Shown here piece after piece: positions 34,408 through 43,403 of a stretch of 64,000 nucleotides of DNA. The notes under the pieces are model-generated. The model was not told the origin of the DNA. It saw nothing but the letters and a program-made list of their open reading frames with translations, and did not search any database. A program made the position numbers and the translations under genes. The stretch spans positions 248,001-312,000 of the forward strand of contig OZ246020.1 of assembly GCA_965230795.1 (NCBI GenBank). Reading direction: 5' to 3'. Each line of letters begins with the position of its first letter. Within the stretch, counting starts at the first letter, position 1. The stretch comes from PZPK01 sp965230795 (GTDB lineage: Bacteria; Pseudomonadota; Gammaproteobacteria; Pseudomonadales; Oleiphilaceae).

Positions 34408-36834
34408 ATGAATCGCCACCTTGAGCAACTCATTCATCTTTTGACACTCTACTATCTGCCTCTGGTGGTGGGAGTGAATCTGCTCTTGGCGGTCTTGCCC
34501 TGGTCGGGTCAGCTTGCGTTGGTGCTCGTTGCCAATCTGGCGTTTCTGGCTGGCTGGTTCGTCCTGTCACATCGTGAGGAGGGGGCGGAAGTTGAATCCT
34601 CCCAACAAACTGCCGCACTCAATAAAAGTGATTGGCAGGAAGATTTAGCCCAGCAGTTGCTTCAAAAAGAACAGAATCTGGAGCTGATGATCAGGGATCG
34701 AACCAGAGCCCTTCAGGACACCAATACCCAACTCAATCAACAAATCGCACTGCGCAAAACCATCAGTGACGCGCTGGTGAAAAGTCAGACCCGTCTGACG
34801 CAGGCCATCGATGCATCCCGGCTGGGGCTGATCGACTGGGATGTGGGTAATGGTCAGTTTTACCAGTCCGCTTTCCATGGCTATTTTGGAGAGCGTGAAC
34901 AGAGTTCCGAGGAAGTGATCCAGACCCTGAAGCGGGTGATTCATCCAGAGGACTATGGCTTGGTCCGCGATACGCTGAACGCTTGTCTGGCAGGGTCGCG
35001 GCAGGACTATCAGTTGCAATACCGGGTTCAGGATGAGGGCGGAGAATGGTTGTGGATTGAAGAGTGTGCCAAGGTTACGGAACACGAGCCAGAAGGGCCG
35101 GCTCGCCGTATTATGGGTACCCGACGCAATATTCAGTCCGATGTGCTGCGGGATGAACAGGTCAGACTCGCCAAATCGGTGTTTGATCATACCTCTGAGG
35201 GCGTGTTTGTACTCGATGCCGAGGGTTGTTTTTTATCGGTGAATCCGGCCTATGCAGCGATCACCGGCTATCAGGCCGCAGAGCTGGTAGGGCAGTCGAT
35301 CACTAGCATTAGTGAAACCCCGCAAAAAGAAGAGGTTTATGCTCAGGTATTTGAGGGGGTGAAAGAGGCGGGTAATTGGCAGGGTGAATTGCTGGTCAAG
35401 CGACGTCATGGCGATTACTTTCCCCAATGGACGCAAATCAATGCCATTTTCGATGAACGCAGGCAGCTACAATATTATGCGGGACTGGTATCCGACCTGA
35501 GTGAGCGCAAAGCCGCTGACGAAAAGCTGGACTATCTGCTCAACTATGACGATTTAACCAAACTGGCGAACCGCGTTCAGTTTCGAGATCAATTGCATCG
35601 GGCGCTGGTACGTTTCAAGGATGTGGCGATTCCCTTCGCGCTCGTGCTGCTTGATGTAGATCGTTTCAAACACTTCAATGACAGCTTTGGTCATGGTGTG
35701 GCTGATCAACTACTGGCGGAGGTGGCGGACCGTTTGTCGCGCAATGTACAAAAGGCCGATATCCTGGCGCGAGTTGGTGGCAATGAGTTTGGCTGTATTG
35801 TTGCCTGTAGTCCCACCTTCGATGTCGATAAATTTGCCAGGCGGCTGTTCGATTGTGTGACCCAAAAAGCTTATGAACTGGATGGCAAAGAGGTAATGCT
35901 ATCCTGCAGCATCGGTATTGCACTGGTTCCAGAGCATGCTCGAGATATCGAAACAATGATGCAATATGGCGCGCTTGCGGTGCAAAAGGCCAAGTATGAG
36001 GGTGGCAATCAGATTCAGCATTTCAATGATGCCTTGCTTTCGTTTTCGCGTGAACGGCTGGAGATGGAGCATGCCTTGCGCAACGCGCTCAATGGCGATG
36101 AGCTTGAGGTCTACTATCAGCCTAAACTGGACCTACATAGCAAACGCATTACGTCCTTTGAGGCTCTGATTCGATGGGTGCACCCGGAAAAAGGCCTGAT
36201 TGCGCCAGATGCCTTCGTGAACATAGCCGAAGAGAACGGTTTGATCGCTGATCTGGGCGCTCTGGTTCTTGAGTCTGCCTGTCGACAAACCCAGCGCTGG
36301 ACCGAGCAGGGCTTTGGGGCAATGAGTGTATCCGTTAATCTTTCTCCGCGCCAGCTGAAGGATCCGGCGCTGGCTTCGATCATTCGAACAACGCTCGCTG
36401 AGACGGGAATTACGCCAAACCAATTGGAGCTCGAGCTAACGGAAAGTGCGATTCTGGAAGATATGCAAAGTGCTTCCAGTTTGCTGGAGGACGTGCGGGC
36501 CCAGGGTATCAAGGTGTCGATCGACGACTTCGGTACTGGCTATTCGTCTCTGAGCTATTTACGTGAACTGCCGGCGGATACTCTGAAGATCGACAGGGCC
36601 TTTGTCGAAAATGTTGAATGCTCTCCTGAGCAGCAGGCCATCGTGAAAGCGATTATCGTACTGGGGAATGCATTAAACATGCAGGTGGTTGCCGAAGGCG
36701 TTGAAAACGAAGCCCAGTTAAAGCAACTGGAAGCTTTCGGCTGCGATCTGATTCAGGGGTATTATGTTTCCAAGCCCATCAGCGCATCGGCCATGGAGGC
36801 ACTGCTTTCAAAGCAGTGCCAAACGGTCCAGTAA
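34408..36834 (+). CDS. Membrane PAS-GGDEF-EAL cyclic-di-GMP protein with degenerate GGDEF
   Basis: An 808-residue protein with two N-terminal membrane spans (about 15-57), a coiled coil, two PAS domains (about 115-240 and 245-365), a GGDEF domain and an EAL domain. The GGDEF signature reads GGNEF at residues 457-461, with Asp replaced by Asn, which probably abolishes or weakens cyclase activity. The EAL motif (585-587) and DDFGTGYSS (from 706) are intact, so it is most likely a phosphodiesterase that lowers cyclic-di-GMP in response to PAS signals. The start is uncertain: TTG 34297 and ATG 34366 are alternatives, and none has a strong binding site. Confidence 0.88.
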   Translation: MNRHLEQLIHLLTLYYLPLVVGVNLLLAVLPWSGQLALVLVANLAFLAGWFVLSHREEGAEVESSQQTAALNKSDWQEDLAQQLLQKEQNLELMIRDRTRALQDTNTQLNQQIALRKTISDALVKSQTRLTQAIDASRLGLIDWDVGNGQFYQSAFHGYFGEREQSSEEVIQTLKRVIHPEDYGLVRDTLNACLAGSRQDYQLQYRVQDEGGEWLWIEECAKVTEHEPEGPARRIMGTRRNIQSDVLRDEQVRLAKSVFDHTSEGVFVLDAEGCFLSVNPAYAAITGYQAAELVGQSITSISETPQKEEVYAQVFEGVKEAGNWQGELLVKRRHGDYFPQWTQINAIFDERRQLQYYAGLVSDLSERKAADEKLDYLLNYDDLTKLANRVQFRDQLHRALVRFKDVAIPFALVLLDVDRFKHFNDSFGHGVADQLLAEVADRLSRNVQKADILARVGGNEFGCIVACSPTFDVDKFARRLFDCVTQKAYELDGKEVMLSCSIGIALVPEHARDIETMMQYGALAVQKAKYEGGNQIQHFNDALLSFSRERLEMEHALRNALNGDELEVYYQPKLDLHSKRITSFEALIRWVHPEKGLIAPDAFVNIAEENGLIADLGALVLESACRQTQRWTEQGFGAMSVSVNLSPRQLKDPALASIIRTTLAETGITPNQLELELTESAILEDMQSASSLLEDVRAQGIKVSIDDFGTGYSSLSYLRELPADTLKIDRAFVENVECSPEQQAIVKAIIVLGNALNMQVVAEGVENEAQLKQLEAFGCDLIQGYYVSKPISASAMEALLSKQCQTVQ

Positions 36835-36848
36835 GATTCGTCAGGGAA

Positions 36849-37145
36849 TTACTCCCATTCCTCGCCGGTGATGGCTTCCGATAGAAAGGTATCAATAAAT
36901 TCGGGTTCACTCAGCACCCGGATTTCAGGGGGGATCTCGCGCAGGGTTTCCGGGCGAGTCAGTTCACTGGTGACGCACAAGGTGGTCAGATTGTTGATGC
37001 GGCTGCCAACAATAGCGCCCGCTTCGATGGCAAGTTCGGTAAGGTATTCAATCTCGTCTTCGTGAATAGCCTCAAAACCCGACATGTTCAAAGGCCCCAT
37101 AAAAACGACCACTTGATTCTTGAGTGTTCTATGTTCGCTCAGCAT
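36849..37145 (-). CDS. Small BRCT-like protein
   Basis: A 98-residue protein that looks like a single free-standing BRCT domain. VVVFMGPLN matches the first BRCT strand and turn (VVFTGxL in DNA ligase), EIEYLTELAIEAGAIVGSRINNLTTLCVTSEL matches the helix and following strands, and IRVLSEPEFIDTFL matches the closing helix. BRCT domains bind DNA ends or phosphoproteins. The start at 37145 has GAGGAG 8 bases upstream; ATG 37169 is the alternative. It is convergent with the GGDEF/EAL gene (14 bases between stops). Assignment is by pattern only. Confidence 0.65.
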   Translation of the reverse strand: MLSEHRTLKNQVVVFMGPLNMSGFEAIHEDEIEYLTELAIEAGAIVGSRINNLTTLCVTSELTRPETLREIPPEIRVLSEPEFIDTFLSEAITGEEWE

Positions 37146-37292
37146 TCGGGACTCCTCAGGGCAGTGCATGTTCTGTTACCCTGAGTTTAGTCCCGGATTG
37201 AGCCCTTGCTTCCAATAAAAACAACTATGGTAGCGGGATCTAAGAGCGTTTTATTTTAAGGCTACATTACTCCGGCCGTTTTCACTCGCCTG

Positions 37293-38423
37293 CTAGTAGT
37301 CAACGTCTCCCTGAATACTGAGTCGATCAGTCGATGATGACAGCTGAGTGGGAGTGGAGGCATCAGAGCCCAGTTTGATCAGCAGTCTCAGGTCATTTGC
37401 CGAGTCGGCATAGGCCAATGCGTCTTCGTAGGTAATCTCGCCGGCAGCATAGAGGTCATACAGAGCCTGATCGAAGGTCTGCATACCTACATCACGCGAT
37501 TTGGTCATCAATTCCTTGAGTTTATGCACTTCTTTTTTGCGGATTAGATCGGCACACAGAGGCGTATTCAGCAAGACTTCAATCACCGCTTTACGGCCTT
37601 TACCGTCGGGTGTGGGTATCAGTTGCTGTGCCACAATGGCTTTGAGGTTCAGAGACAGGTCCATCCAGATCTGATTCTGCTGCTCAGCCGGGAAAAAGTT
37701 GATAATCCGGTCCAGCGCCTGGTTGGCGTTGTTGGCGTGCAGGGTGGCCAGACAGAGGTGACCGGTTTCCGCGAAGGTCACCGCATAATCCATGGTTTCC
37801 TTACTTCGAATCTCACCGATCATGATAACGTCAGGCGCTTGTCGCAGGGTGTTTTTCAGCGCGATCTCGAAACTTTCAGTATCGATGCCTACTTCCCGCT
37901 GGGTGACGATGCAATTCTCGTGCTGGTGAATGTATTCAATGGGATCCTCAATGGAAATGATATGGCCTTTGCTGTTGCGATTCCGGTGCCCGATCATTGA
38001 GGCCAGCGAAGTGGATTTACCCGTACCGGTGGCACCGACGAAGATAATCAGACCACGCTTGGTCATTGCCAGATTGTTGATAATTTCCGGTAAGCCCAAA
38101 TCCTCAATGCGCGGGATATTGGTTTCGATACGACGCAGTACCATGCCGCAAAGGTTGCGCTGGGAGAAGGCACTGACCCGAAAACGGCCGATGCCGCGGG
38201 CGCTGATGGCGAAGTTGCATTCATTTTTTTCGCTGAACTCTTCCCGCTGTTTCTCGGTCATGATGTCGAATACGATTTCACGACATTGTTCCGGAGTCAG
38301 CGCCTGTTTGGTTACGGGGACGATCTTGCCATGAATCTTGATGCTGGGAGCTACACCGACAGTAATAAACAAATCAGAGCCGCCTTTTTCGACCATGATT
38401 TTCAGTAATTTTTCAAAGTCCAC
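37293..38423 (-). CDS. pilU: Type IV pilus ATPase PilU
   Basis: A 376-residue secretion-type ATPase. Walker A GATGTGKST is near residues 131-139, followed by an Asp-box (ISIEDPIEY) and the His-box region TFAETGHLCLATLHANNA. The divergent C-terminal tail after the shared core and its position behind pilT identify it as PilU, the accessory retraction motor. It starts with GTG and has GAGG 8 bases upstream. It lies 43 bases after pilT, in the same operon. Confidence 0.95.
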   Translation of the reverse strand: MDFEKLLKIMVEKGGSDLFITVGVAPSIKIHGKIVPVTKQALTPEQCREIVFDIMTEKQREEFSEKNECNFAISARGIGRFRVSAFSQRNLCGMVLRRIETNIPRIEDLGLPEIINNLAMTKRGLIIFVGATGTGKSTSLASMIGHRNRNSKGHIISIEDPIEYIHQHENCIVTQREVGIDTESFEIALKNTLRQAPDVIMIGEIRSKETMDYAVTFAETGHLCLATLHANNANQALDRIINFFPAEQQNQIWMDLSLNLKAIVAQQLIPTPDGKGRKAVIEVLLNTPLCADLIRKKEVHKLKELMTKSRDVGMQTFDQALYDLYAAGEITYEDALAYADSANDLRLLIKLGSDASTPTQLSSSTDRLSIQGDVDY

Positions 38424-38466
38424 TTTGCTAACCTCGCTTGTTACCTTTGCCTAATCCTTTAGATGA

Positions 38467-39501
38467 CTAGAAATTTTCCGGAATCTTGGCTTTTTCTTTC
38501 GCAATGTCGCGGGTGATCAAGCCTTTGCTCAACAGGTTCTGCAGGCACTGGTCGAGGGTCTGCATACCGATGGAGGCACCTGTCTGAATGGCACTGTACA
38601 TCTGCGCGACCTTGTCTTCCCGAATCAGGTTACGAATGGCCGGTGTACCGATCATGATTTCATGGGCTGCAACCCGGCCGCCATTGGCTTTTTTCAACAG
38701 GGTTTGTGAGACAACCGCCTGCAGGGATTCCGAGAGCATCGAACGCACCATGGATTTTTCTTCAGCCGGAAAAACATCCACCACCCGGTCGATGGTTTTG
38801 GCAGCGGAAGTGGTGTGTAGCGTGCCGAATACCAGGTGACCGGTTTCAGCAGCGGTGAGCGCCAGACGGATGGTTTCCAGGTCCCGCAACTCACCCACCA
38901 GGATGATATCGGGGTCTTCCCGCAGTGCTGAACGCAGGGCTTCGTTGAAGCCGAGCGTGTCCCGGTGCACTTCCCTTTGGTTCACCAGGCATTTTTTACT
39001 TTCGTGAACAAATTCGATGGGGTCTTCGATGGTCAGAATATGGTCGTAGCGGTTGTCGTTAATGTAGTCGAGCATTGCCGCCAGCGTGGTTGACTTACCG
39101 GAACCGGTTGGCCCGGTGACCAATACAAGACCACGAGGGACTTCGGCGATGTCTTTGAAGACCTGGCTCATGCCGAGGTCATCCATGGTCAGTACCTTGG
39201 AGGGGATGGTACGAAATACAGCGCCGGCACCACGGTTCTGATTAAAGGCGTTAACCCGGAAACGGGCGACGCCAGGTACTTCGAAAGAGAAGTCGGTTTC
39301 CAGGAACTCTTCGTAGTCTTTGCGCTGCTTGTCATTCATGATGTCATAAATCAATGAATGTACTTCTTTGTGTTCCATGGCTGGCAGGTTGATTCGACGT
39401 ACGTCGCCATCAACACGAATCATTGGCGGCAGTCCAGCAGAAAGGTGCAAATCGGACGCACCCTGTTTGGCGGAAAACGCCAGTAACTCAGTAATATCCA
39501 T
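38467..39501 (-). CDS. pilT: Type IV pilus retraction ATPase PilT
   Basis: A 344-residue motor of full family length that retracts type IV pili for twitching and DNA uptake. Walker A GPTGSGKST is near residues 129-137, with LTIEDPIEFVHE, the RSALREDPDIILVGELRD Walker B region, and the C-terminal AIRNLIREDK (AIRNLIRE is a PilT hallmark). GAGGAC precedes the ATG. It is divergent from yggS, the usual Pseudomonas-type arrangement. Confidence 0.97.
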   Translation of the reverse strand: MDITELLAFSAKQGASDLHLSAGLPPMIRVDGDVRRINLPAMEHKEVHSLIYDIMNDKQRKDYEEFLETDFSFEVPGVARFRVNAFNQNRGAGAVFRTIPSKVLTMDDLGMSQVFKDIAEVPRGLVLVTGPTGSGKSTTLAAMLDYINDNRYDHILTIEDPIEFVHESKKCLVNQREVHRDTLGFNEALRSALREDPDIILVGELRDLETIRLALTAAETGHLVFGTLHTTSAAKTIDRVVDVFPAEEKSMVRSMLSESLQAVVSQTLLKKANGGRVAAHEIMIGTPAIRNLIREDKVAQMYSAIQTGASIGMQTLDQCLQNLLSKGLITRDIAKEKAKIPENF

Positions 39502-39626
39502 CGTTGTCCTCTGGAGATTGGCAGTCGTTATAAAGCTTGTGCATGTAGGCGGTTTTTGCTCAAATGTCGACGTTTTGTCGCGCTGGCCCGGGCGGGTCAG
39601 GGTTCCTACATTCGTTGGTTAACTCC

Positions 39627-40331
39627 ATGTTCAGCATAGCAGACAAGCTCGAGAACGTAAGACAAAGAATACAAAAAGCAACATTGGCTTCTGGTCGACC
39701 TGAATCGGCGGTAACACTGCTTGCTGTCAGCAAAACCAAGTCAGCTGAGATGATCCATGAGGCCATCATGTTGGGCATGTTTCGCTTTGGCGAAAATTAC
39801 CTAAGTGAGGCCATTGAAAAACAGGAAGCACTTCGAGAATTATGTTCTCCCGAGCAATGGCATCAGCTTGAATGGCATTTTATCGGCCCGATTCAATCCA
39901 ACAAGACCCGTTTGATAGCCGAGCATTTTGATTGGGTCCAGGGAGTGGATCGAGTGAAGATTGCGCGCCGTCTCAATGAGCAGCGACCTGACAACTCGCC
40001 CCCCCTTAACGTCTGTATTCAGATTAATATCGATGCTGAAGCCACCAAAGCGGGGATTCCCCTGGCGGACTTAAGCGACTTGGCGGAGCAAATCGCAGCC
40101 TTTCCACGCTTGTGCCTGAGAGGGCTGATGACTATCCCCGCGGCGGCACAGTCGAGCGAAGACCGGCGACAGCGATTTCAGGAAATGCGAGAAAGTTTCG
40201 AAGTGTTGCAGGCGCGCTATGAGAGTGTGGATACACTTTCCATGGGCATGTCGGCGGATCTGGAAGACGCGATTGCCTGCGGCTCAACCATGGTCCGGGT
40301 TGGCACAGCGCTGTTTGGTCAACGCAACTAG
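39627..40331 (+). CDS. yggS: YggS/PLPBP-family pyridoxal-phosphate homeostasis protein
   Basis: A 234-residue single-domain PLP barrel without known catalysis that balances PLP and amino-acid pools. Lys36 in LLAVSKTK is the Schiff-base Lys, and FGENYLSEA, WHFIGPIQSNKT and SMGMSADLEDAI are the family motifs. The ATG at 39627 matches the family N-terminus; the ATG at 39564 would add 21 residues overlapping the pilT promoter region. It leads the plus-strand run yggS-proC-cinA-efpL. Confidence 0.93.
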   Translation: MFSIADKLENVRQRIQKATLASGRPESAVTLLAVSKTKSAEMIHEAIMLGMFRFGENYLSEAIEKQEALRELCSPEQWHQLEWHFIGPIQSNKTRLIAEHFDWVQGVDRVKIARRLNEQRPDNSPPLNVCIQINIDAEATKAGIPLADLSDLAEQIAAFPRLCLRGLMTIPAAAQSSEDRRQRFQEMRESFEVLQARYESVDTLSMGMSADLEDAIACGSTMVRVGTALFGQRN

Positions 40332-40378
40332 GCGGTATCGCATAACGGGTGCATTGGCACTACGAGTCAGAGGTAATT

Positions 40379-41200
40379 GTGAACGAACCATCCATTGTAT
40401 TTATCGGTGCTGGCAACATGGCCAGCTGTATTATTGGCGGCCTGATCAAGCAGGGCGTGTCTCCCGGACAAATTACCGCAACGGATCCTTCAAGCGAAAA
40501 GTGCGCTCAGTTGGCGGAGCAATTGCAAATTACCACGACGGCTGACAACAGCGCCGCGGTTGCCGGGGCTGATGTGGTGCTCTTGTGCGTTAAACCTCAG
40601 GTATTGCAGGAAGCCTGTGCCAGTTTCAAAGACAGTTTAGCGCACCGGCCCCTGGTGATCTCCATCGCTGCCGGTATCGAGCTGGAGGCACTGCAATCCT
40701 GGATGGGAGAAGAATTACCGCTGGTTCGCTGCATGCCCAATACACCGGCTCAGGTGCTTGCCGGTGCCAGCGGGTTAATTGCCAACGACAAGGTCAGTAC
40801 CGAACAGAAAGAGCTGGCCGGTCGCCTGTTTTCAGCAATCGGTGTTGTGGAGTGGGTGACTGATGAAGCCTTGATGCATGCTGTTACTGCCGTGTCCGGC
40901 AGCGGCCCGGCGTATATTTTTTATGTGATTGAAGCGATGGAAGCGGCGGGTATCCGGCAGGGCCTGACAGCAGAGACCGCGCGAAAGCTGGCGGCGCAAA
41001 CCGTTCTGGGTGCATCTCGCATGGTACTGGAAAGTGATATCGAGCCTGGTCAGCTAAAACGCAATGTGATGTCTCCCGGTGGCACCACCGAACGGGGGAT
41101 TCAGGTGCTTGAGTCGAGACAGCTGGCAGAAAGCTTTGATGAAGCTATTGATGCCGCAGCCAAACGTTCCGCAGAGCTGGCTACGTTACTGAAGCAGTAG
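40379..41200 (+). CDS. proC: Pyrroline-5-carboxylate reductase
   Basis: A 273-residue NAD(P)H enzyme for the last step of proline synthesis. The dinucleotide motif FIGAGNMA is at residues 7-14, CMPNTPA lies mid-protein, and the C-terminal signature VSGSGPAYIF...LAAQTVLGASRMV...MSPGGTTERGI is complete. The GTG start is chosen because GAGGT lies 5 bases before it; the GTG at 40349 lacks one. It follows yggS by 47 bases. The usual neighbour yggT is absent; cinA follows instead. Confidence 0.95.
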   Translation: MNEPSIVFIGAGNMASCIIGGLIKQGVSPGQITATDPSSEKCAQLAEQLQITTTADNSAAVAGADVVLLCVKPQVLQEACASFKDSLAHRPLVISIAAGIELEALQSWMGEELPLVRCMPNTPAQVLAGASGLIANDKVSTEQKELAGRLFSAIGVVEWVTDEALMHAVTAVSGSGPAYIFYVIEAMEAAGIRQGLTAETARKLAAQTVLGASRMVLESDIEPGQLKRNVMSPGGTTERGIQVLESRQLAESFDEAIDAAAKRSAELATLLKQ

Positions 41201-41235
41201 ACGCTTGATTCGAGTACCCACTGATTGAGGAGAAT

Positions 41236-42540
41236 ATGATCATGTCGTCAAGTCCGCGTATTGCCCTGTTGATGACCGGGAATGAATTGATGACCGGTGA
41301 CATTGTTGACAGTAACTCGGCACGATTGGCGGATTGGCTGCTGGAATATGGGCTGCTCATCGCCAGCAAAACTACTGTCGGTGACGATCTGGACGTTCTG
41401 AAACAGCAAATCGTGCGTCTCGCCAGGGATGCAGACGTGCTGATAGTCAATGGTGGCCTGGGACCAACACGCGATGATCTGACTGCCAGTGCATTGGCTC
41501 TGGCCCTTGATGTGGAGTTGTCAGAACACCCGGATGCCTTGGCCCATCTGCAGGAATGGTGTCGATCACGGGGCTTCGAGTTGAATGCGGCTAACCGCAA
41601 ACAGGCGCTGCTGCCTGCTGGGGTGGATGTGATTCCCAACGATATAGGTTCGGCGGTGGGCTTCAAGACAGTCCTGGAAGGCTGCCAAATCTATTGTACT
41701 CCAGGCGTGCCGTCCGAGTTTGAACGCATGATGCGCAAGTATGTGGGGCCGGGCTTATTGCCGGAATCCACAGATAAACCTTTCTTCTACCGCCGGCGCT
41801 TGCGCATTTTCGGAATGGGTGAAGCAAGTCTCCAGCAACGTATCCAGGACGGCATGGCCGAGTGGCCGGAAACCGTCGAGCTGGGTTTCCGTGCTTCGCT
41901 GCCACTGCTGGAATGCAAGCTGCAAATTGCCAGGGCCAGCGATCTTCCGCAGCTGGAGGCATGTGAGCAATCTCTGCGTGAGCTTTTCGGTGCCCATGTG
42001 GTGGGAGATGACGAACGCAGTCTCGCCGAGCACGTGGTGGCTGAACTGCAATCCCGACACAAAACCTTCACCTGTGCCGAGTCCTGTACCGGTGGCCAGA
42101 TTGCGGCTGAAATCACCAAGGTTGCGGGTGCGTCTGAGGTATTCGAGGCGGGTATCGTCAGTTATTCCAATCGTATCAAAGAGAAGGTCCTGGGCGTGTC
42201 CTCTGATGTCCTGGCGCGTCATGGTGCCGTGAGTAGGGAGATCGTCTTGCAAATGCTCGAGGGTGCACTAAAACTCAGTGATGCGGATTTGGGCGTAGCG
42301 GTATCGGGTGTTGCCGGGCCCGGTGGCGGCAGTGAGGAAAAACCTGTTGGGACGGTATGGGTGGCCTGGGGTTCCAGCGAAGCCCAGCAAGCCAGGGAGT
42401 TCTTCTTTCCGGGATCAAGAGGTCGTTTTCAGACCCTGGTGACCGCTCTGGCTCTCGACCTGGTTCGCCGCCAACTTTTGGATTGCGAAGAAGAACCGGT
42501 ATATTTTCGTGAGCGTGCCAGAACACGTTCAGTCAGTTAG
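41236..42540 (+). CDS. cinA: CinA-family protein (NMN deamidase / ADP-ribose pyrophosphatase-like)
   Basis: A 434-residue full-length CinA. The N-terminal molybdopterin-binding-like domain (about 1-170) has LLMTGNELMTGDIVDSNS and NGGLGPTRDD. The C-terminal PncC-type amidase domain (about 265-420) has ESCTGGQIAAEITKVAGAS and VAVSGVAGPGGG. The protein recycles pyridine nucleotides by converting NMN to nicotinate mononucleotide. GAGGAG precedes the ATG; a second ATG two codons later is equally possible. Confidence 0.93.
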   Translation: MIMSSSPRIALLMTGNELMTGDIVDSNSARLADWLLEYGLLIASKTTVGDDLDVLKQQIVRLARDADVLIVNGGLGPTRDDLTASALALALDVELSEHPDALAHLQEWCRSRGFELNAANRKQALLPAGVDVIPNDIGSAVGFKTVLEGCQIYCTPGVPSEFERMMRKYVGPGLLPESTDKPFFYRRRLRIFGMGEASLQQRIQDGMAEWPETVELGFRASLPLLECKLQIARASDLPQLEACEQSLRELFGAHVVGDDERSLAEHVVAELQSRHKTFTCAESCTGGQIAAEITKVAGASEVFEAGIVSYSNRIKEKVLGVSSDVLARHGAVSREIVLQMLEGALKLSDADLGVAVSGVAGPGGGSEEKPVGTVWVAWGSSEAQQAREFFFPGSRGRFQTLVTALALDLVRRQLLDCEEEPVYFRERARTRSVS

Positions 42541-42566
42541 CTATCAGAGACACAATTGGGACGAAC

Positions 42567-43139
42567 ATGCCAAAAGCCAGTGATTTAAAAAAGGGTGAGG
42601 TCATTCTGTTGAATGATCAGATGTTACAGATTAAAGACATAGAGGTTCAAAGCCCGAGCGCCCGGGGCGCAGCGACGCTATATAAAATGCGTTTCAACAA
42701 CATCAAGACCGGCGCAAAATACGAAGAGCGATTCAAGGGCGATGTGGTCCTGGAGCAACTGGATATGGTTCGCCGGCCGGTCAGTTATTCCTATGATGAT
42801 GGCCAGGCAATGGTGTTTATGGATGACGAGGATTTCAGCCAATATATGCTCGATAAAGTGGATCTTGAGGAGGAGCGGCTTTTTATCACCGAATCCATTA
42901 AGGGCTTGCTCGCTTTAATCGTCGACGGCAGTGTCATTGGCCTGGAATTGCCACAGTCGGTGGAAATGGAAATCCAGGATACCGCCCCAGCGATCAAGGG
43001 CGCATCGGCAAGTGCACGAACCAAACCCGCGGAATTCATTACCGGATTAACGATTCAGGTACCGGAATATCTGGCTCCCGGCGAGCGCGTGCGGATCAAC
43101 ACGGCCGAACGCAAGTTTATGGGCAGAGCGGAAAGCTGA
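42567..43139 (+). CDS. efpL: Elongation factor P-like protein EfpL (YeiP)
   Basis: A 190-residue three-domain EF-P paralogue. In place of the modified-Lys loop of EF-P it has the EfpL-type loop SPSARGAATLY at about residues 30-40, whose Arg is proposed to reach the peptidyl-transfer centre without modification. EfpL helps ribosomes stalled at proline-rich and some other sequences. The C-terminal OB fold ends VRINTAERKFMGRAES. It lies 26 bases after cinA, so it is probably co-transcribed. Confidence 0.92.
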   Translation: MPKASDLKKGEVILLNDQMLQIKDIEVQSPSARGAATLYKMRFNNIKTGAKYEERFKGDVVLEQLDMVRRPVSYSYDDGQAMVFMDDEDFSQYMLDKVDLEEERLFITESIKGLLALIVDGSVIGLELPQSVEMEIQDTAPAIKGASASARTKPAEFITGLTIQVPEYLAPGERVRINTAERKFMGRAES

Positions 43140-43403
43140 AGGGTCCCCTGTGTCGACCTGCCGGCGGTAAGCTGCCGCCGGGTGCTGGTGTTGGTGGAGC
43201 AGAAAGTGGTGTCGAAATCCATAGAGGTCTGGCGTTCTCTGGCATATTTTTGCAAGGGTTTTTAGTAAGTTTGTAGTGAATTGCTTCCATGCCAGCCGGC
43301 TGCATCGATCCTCAATTGTTTAGTGGTATATTTCTTGAATAATTCTTGTACAGCGGCTAATCCCTGCCGGCAAAGCTGATCGATCAATTGGAAACCTGTC
43401 ACT
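43140..43403 (+). other. Leader region of the giant surface-protein gene
   Basis: No gene is supported. A hairpin CGGCGG (43162-43167)/CCGCCG (43175-43180) lies just after efpL, without a U tract. AT-rich stretches near 43320-43355 could hold a promoter, but I find no pair with correct spacing. The giant gene itself has only a weak binding site (GGAA, 11 bases). Confidence 0.35.

Noticed and set aside
34252..34440. LexA (SOS) box upstream of uvrD
   Set aside because: I looked for CTGT-N8-ACAG and close variants and found none; only a weak AT-rich near-match near 34376-34400.
43162..43180. Terminator after efpL
   Set aside because: The hairpin is only 6 bp and has no U tract.
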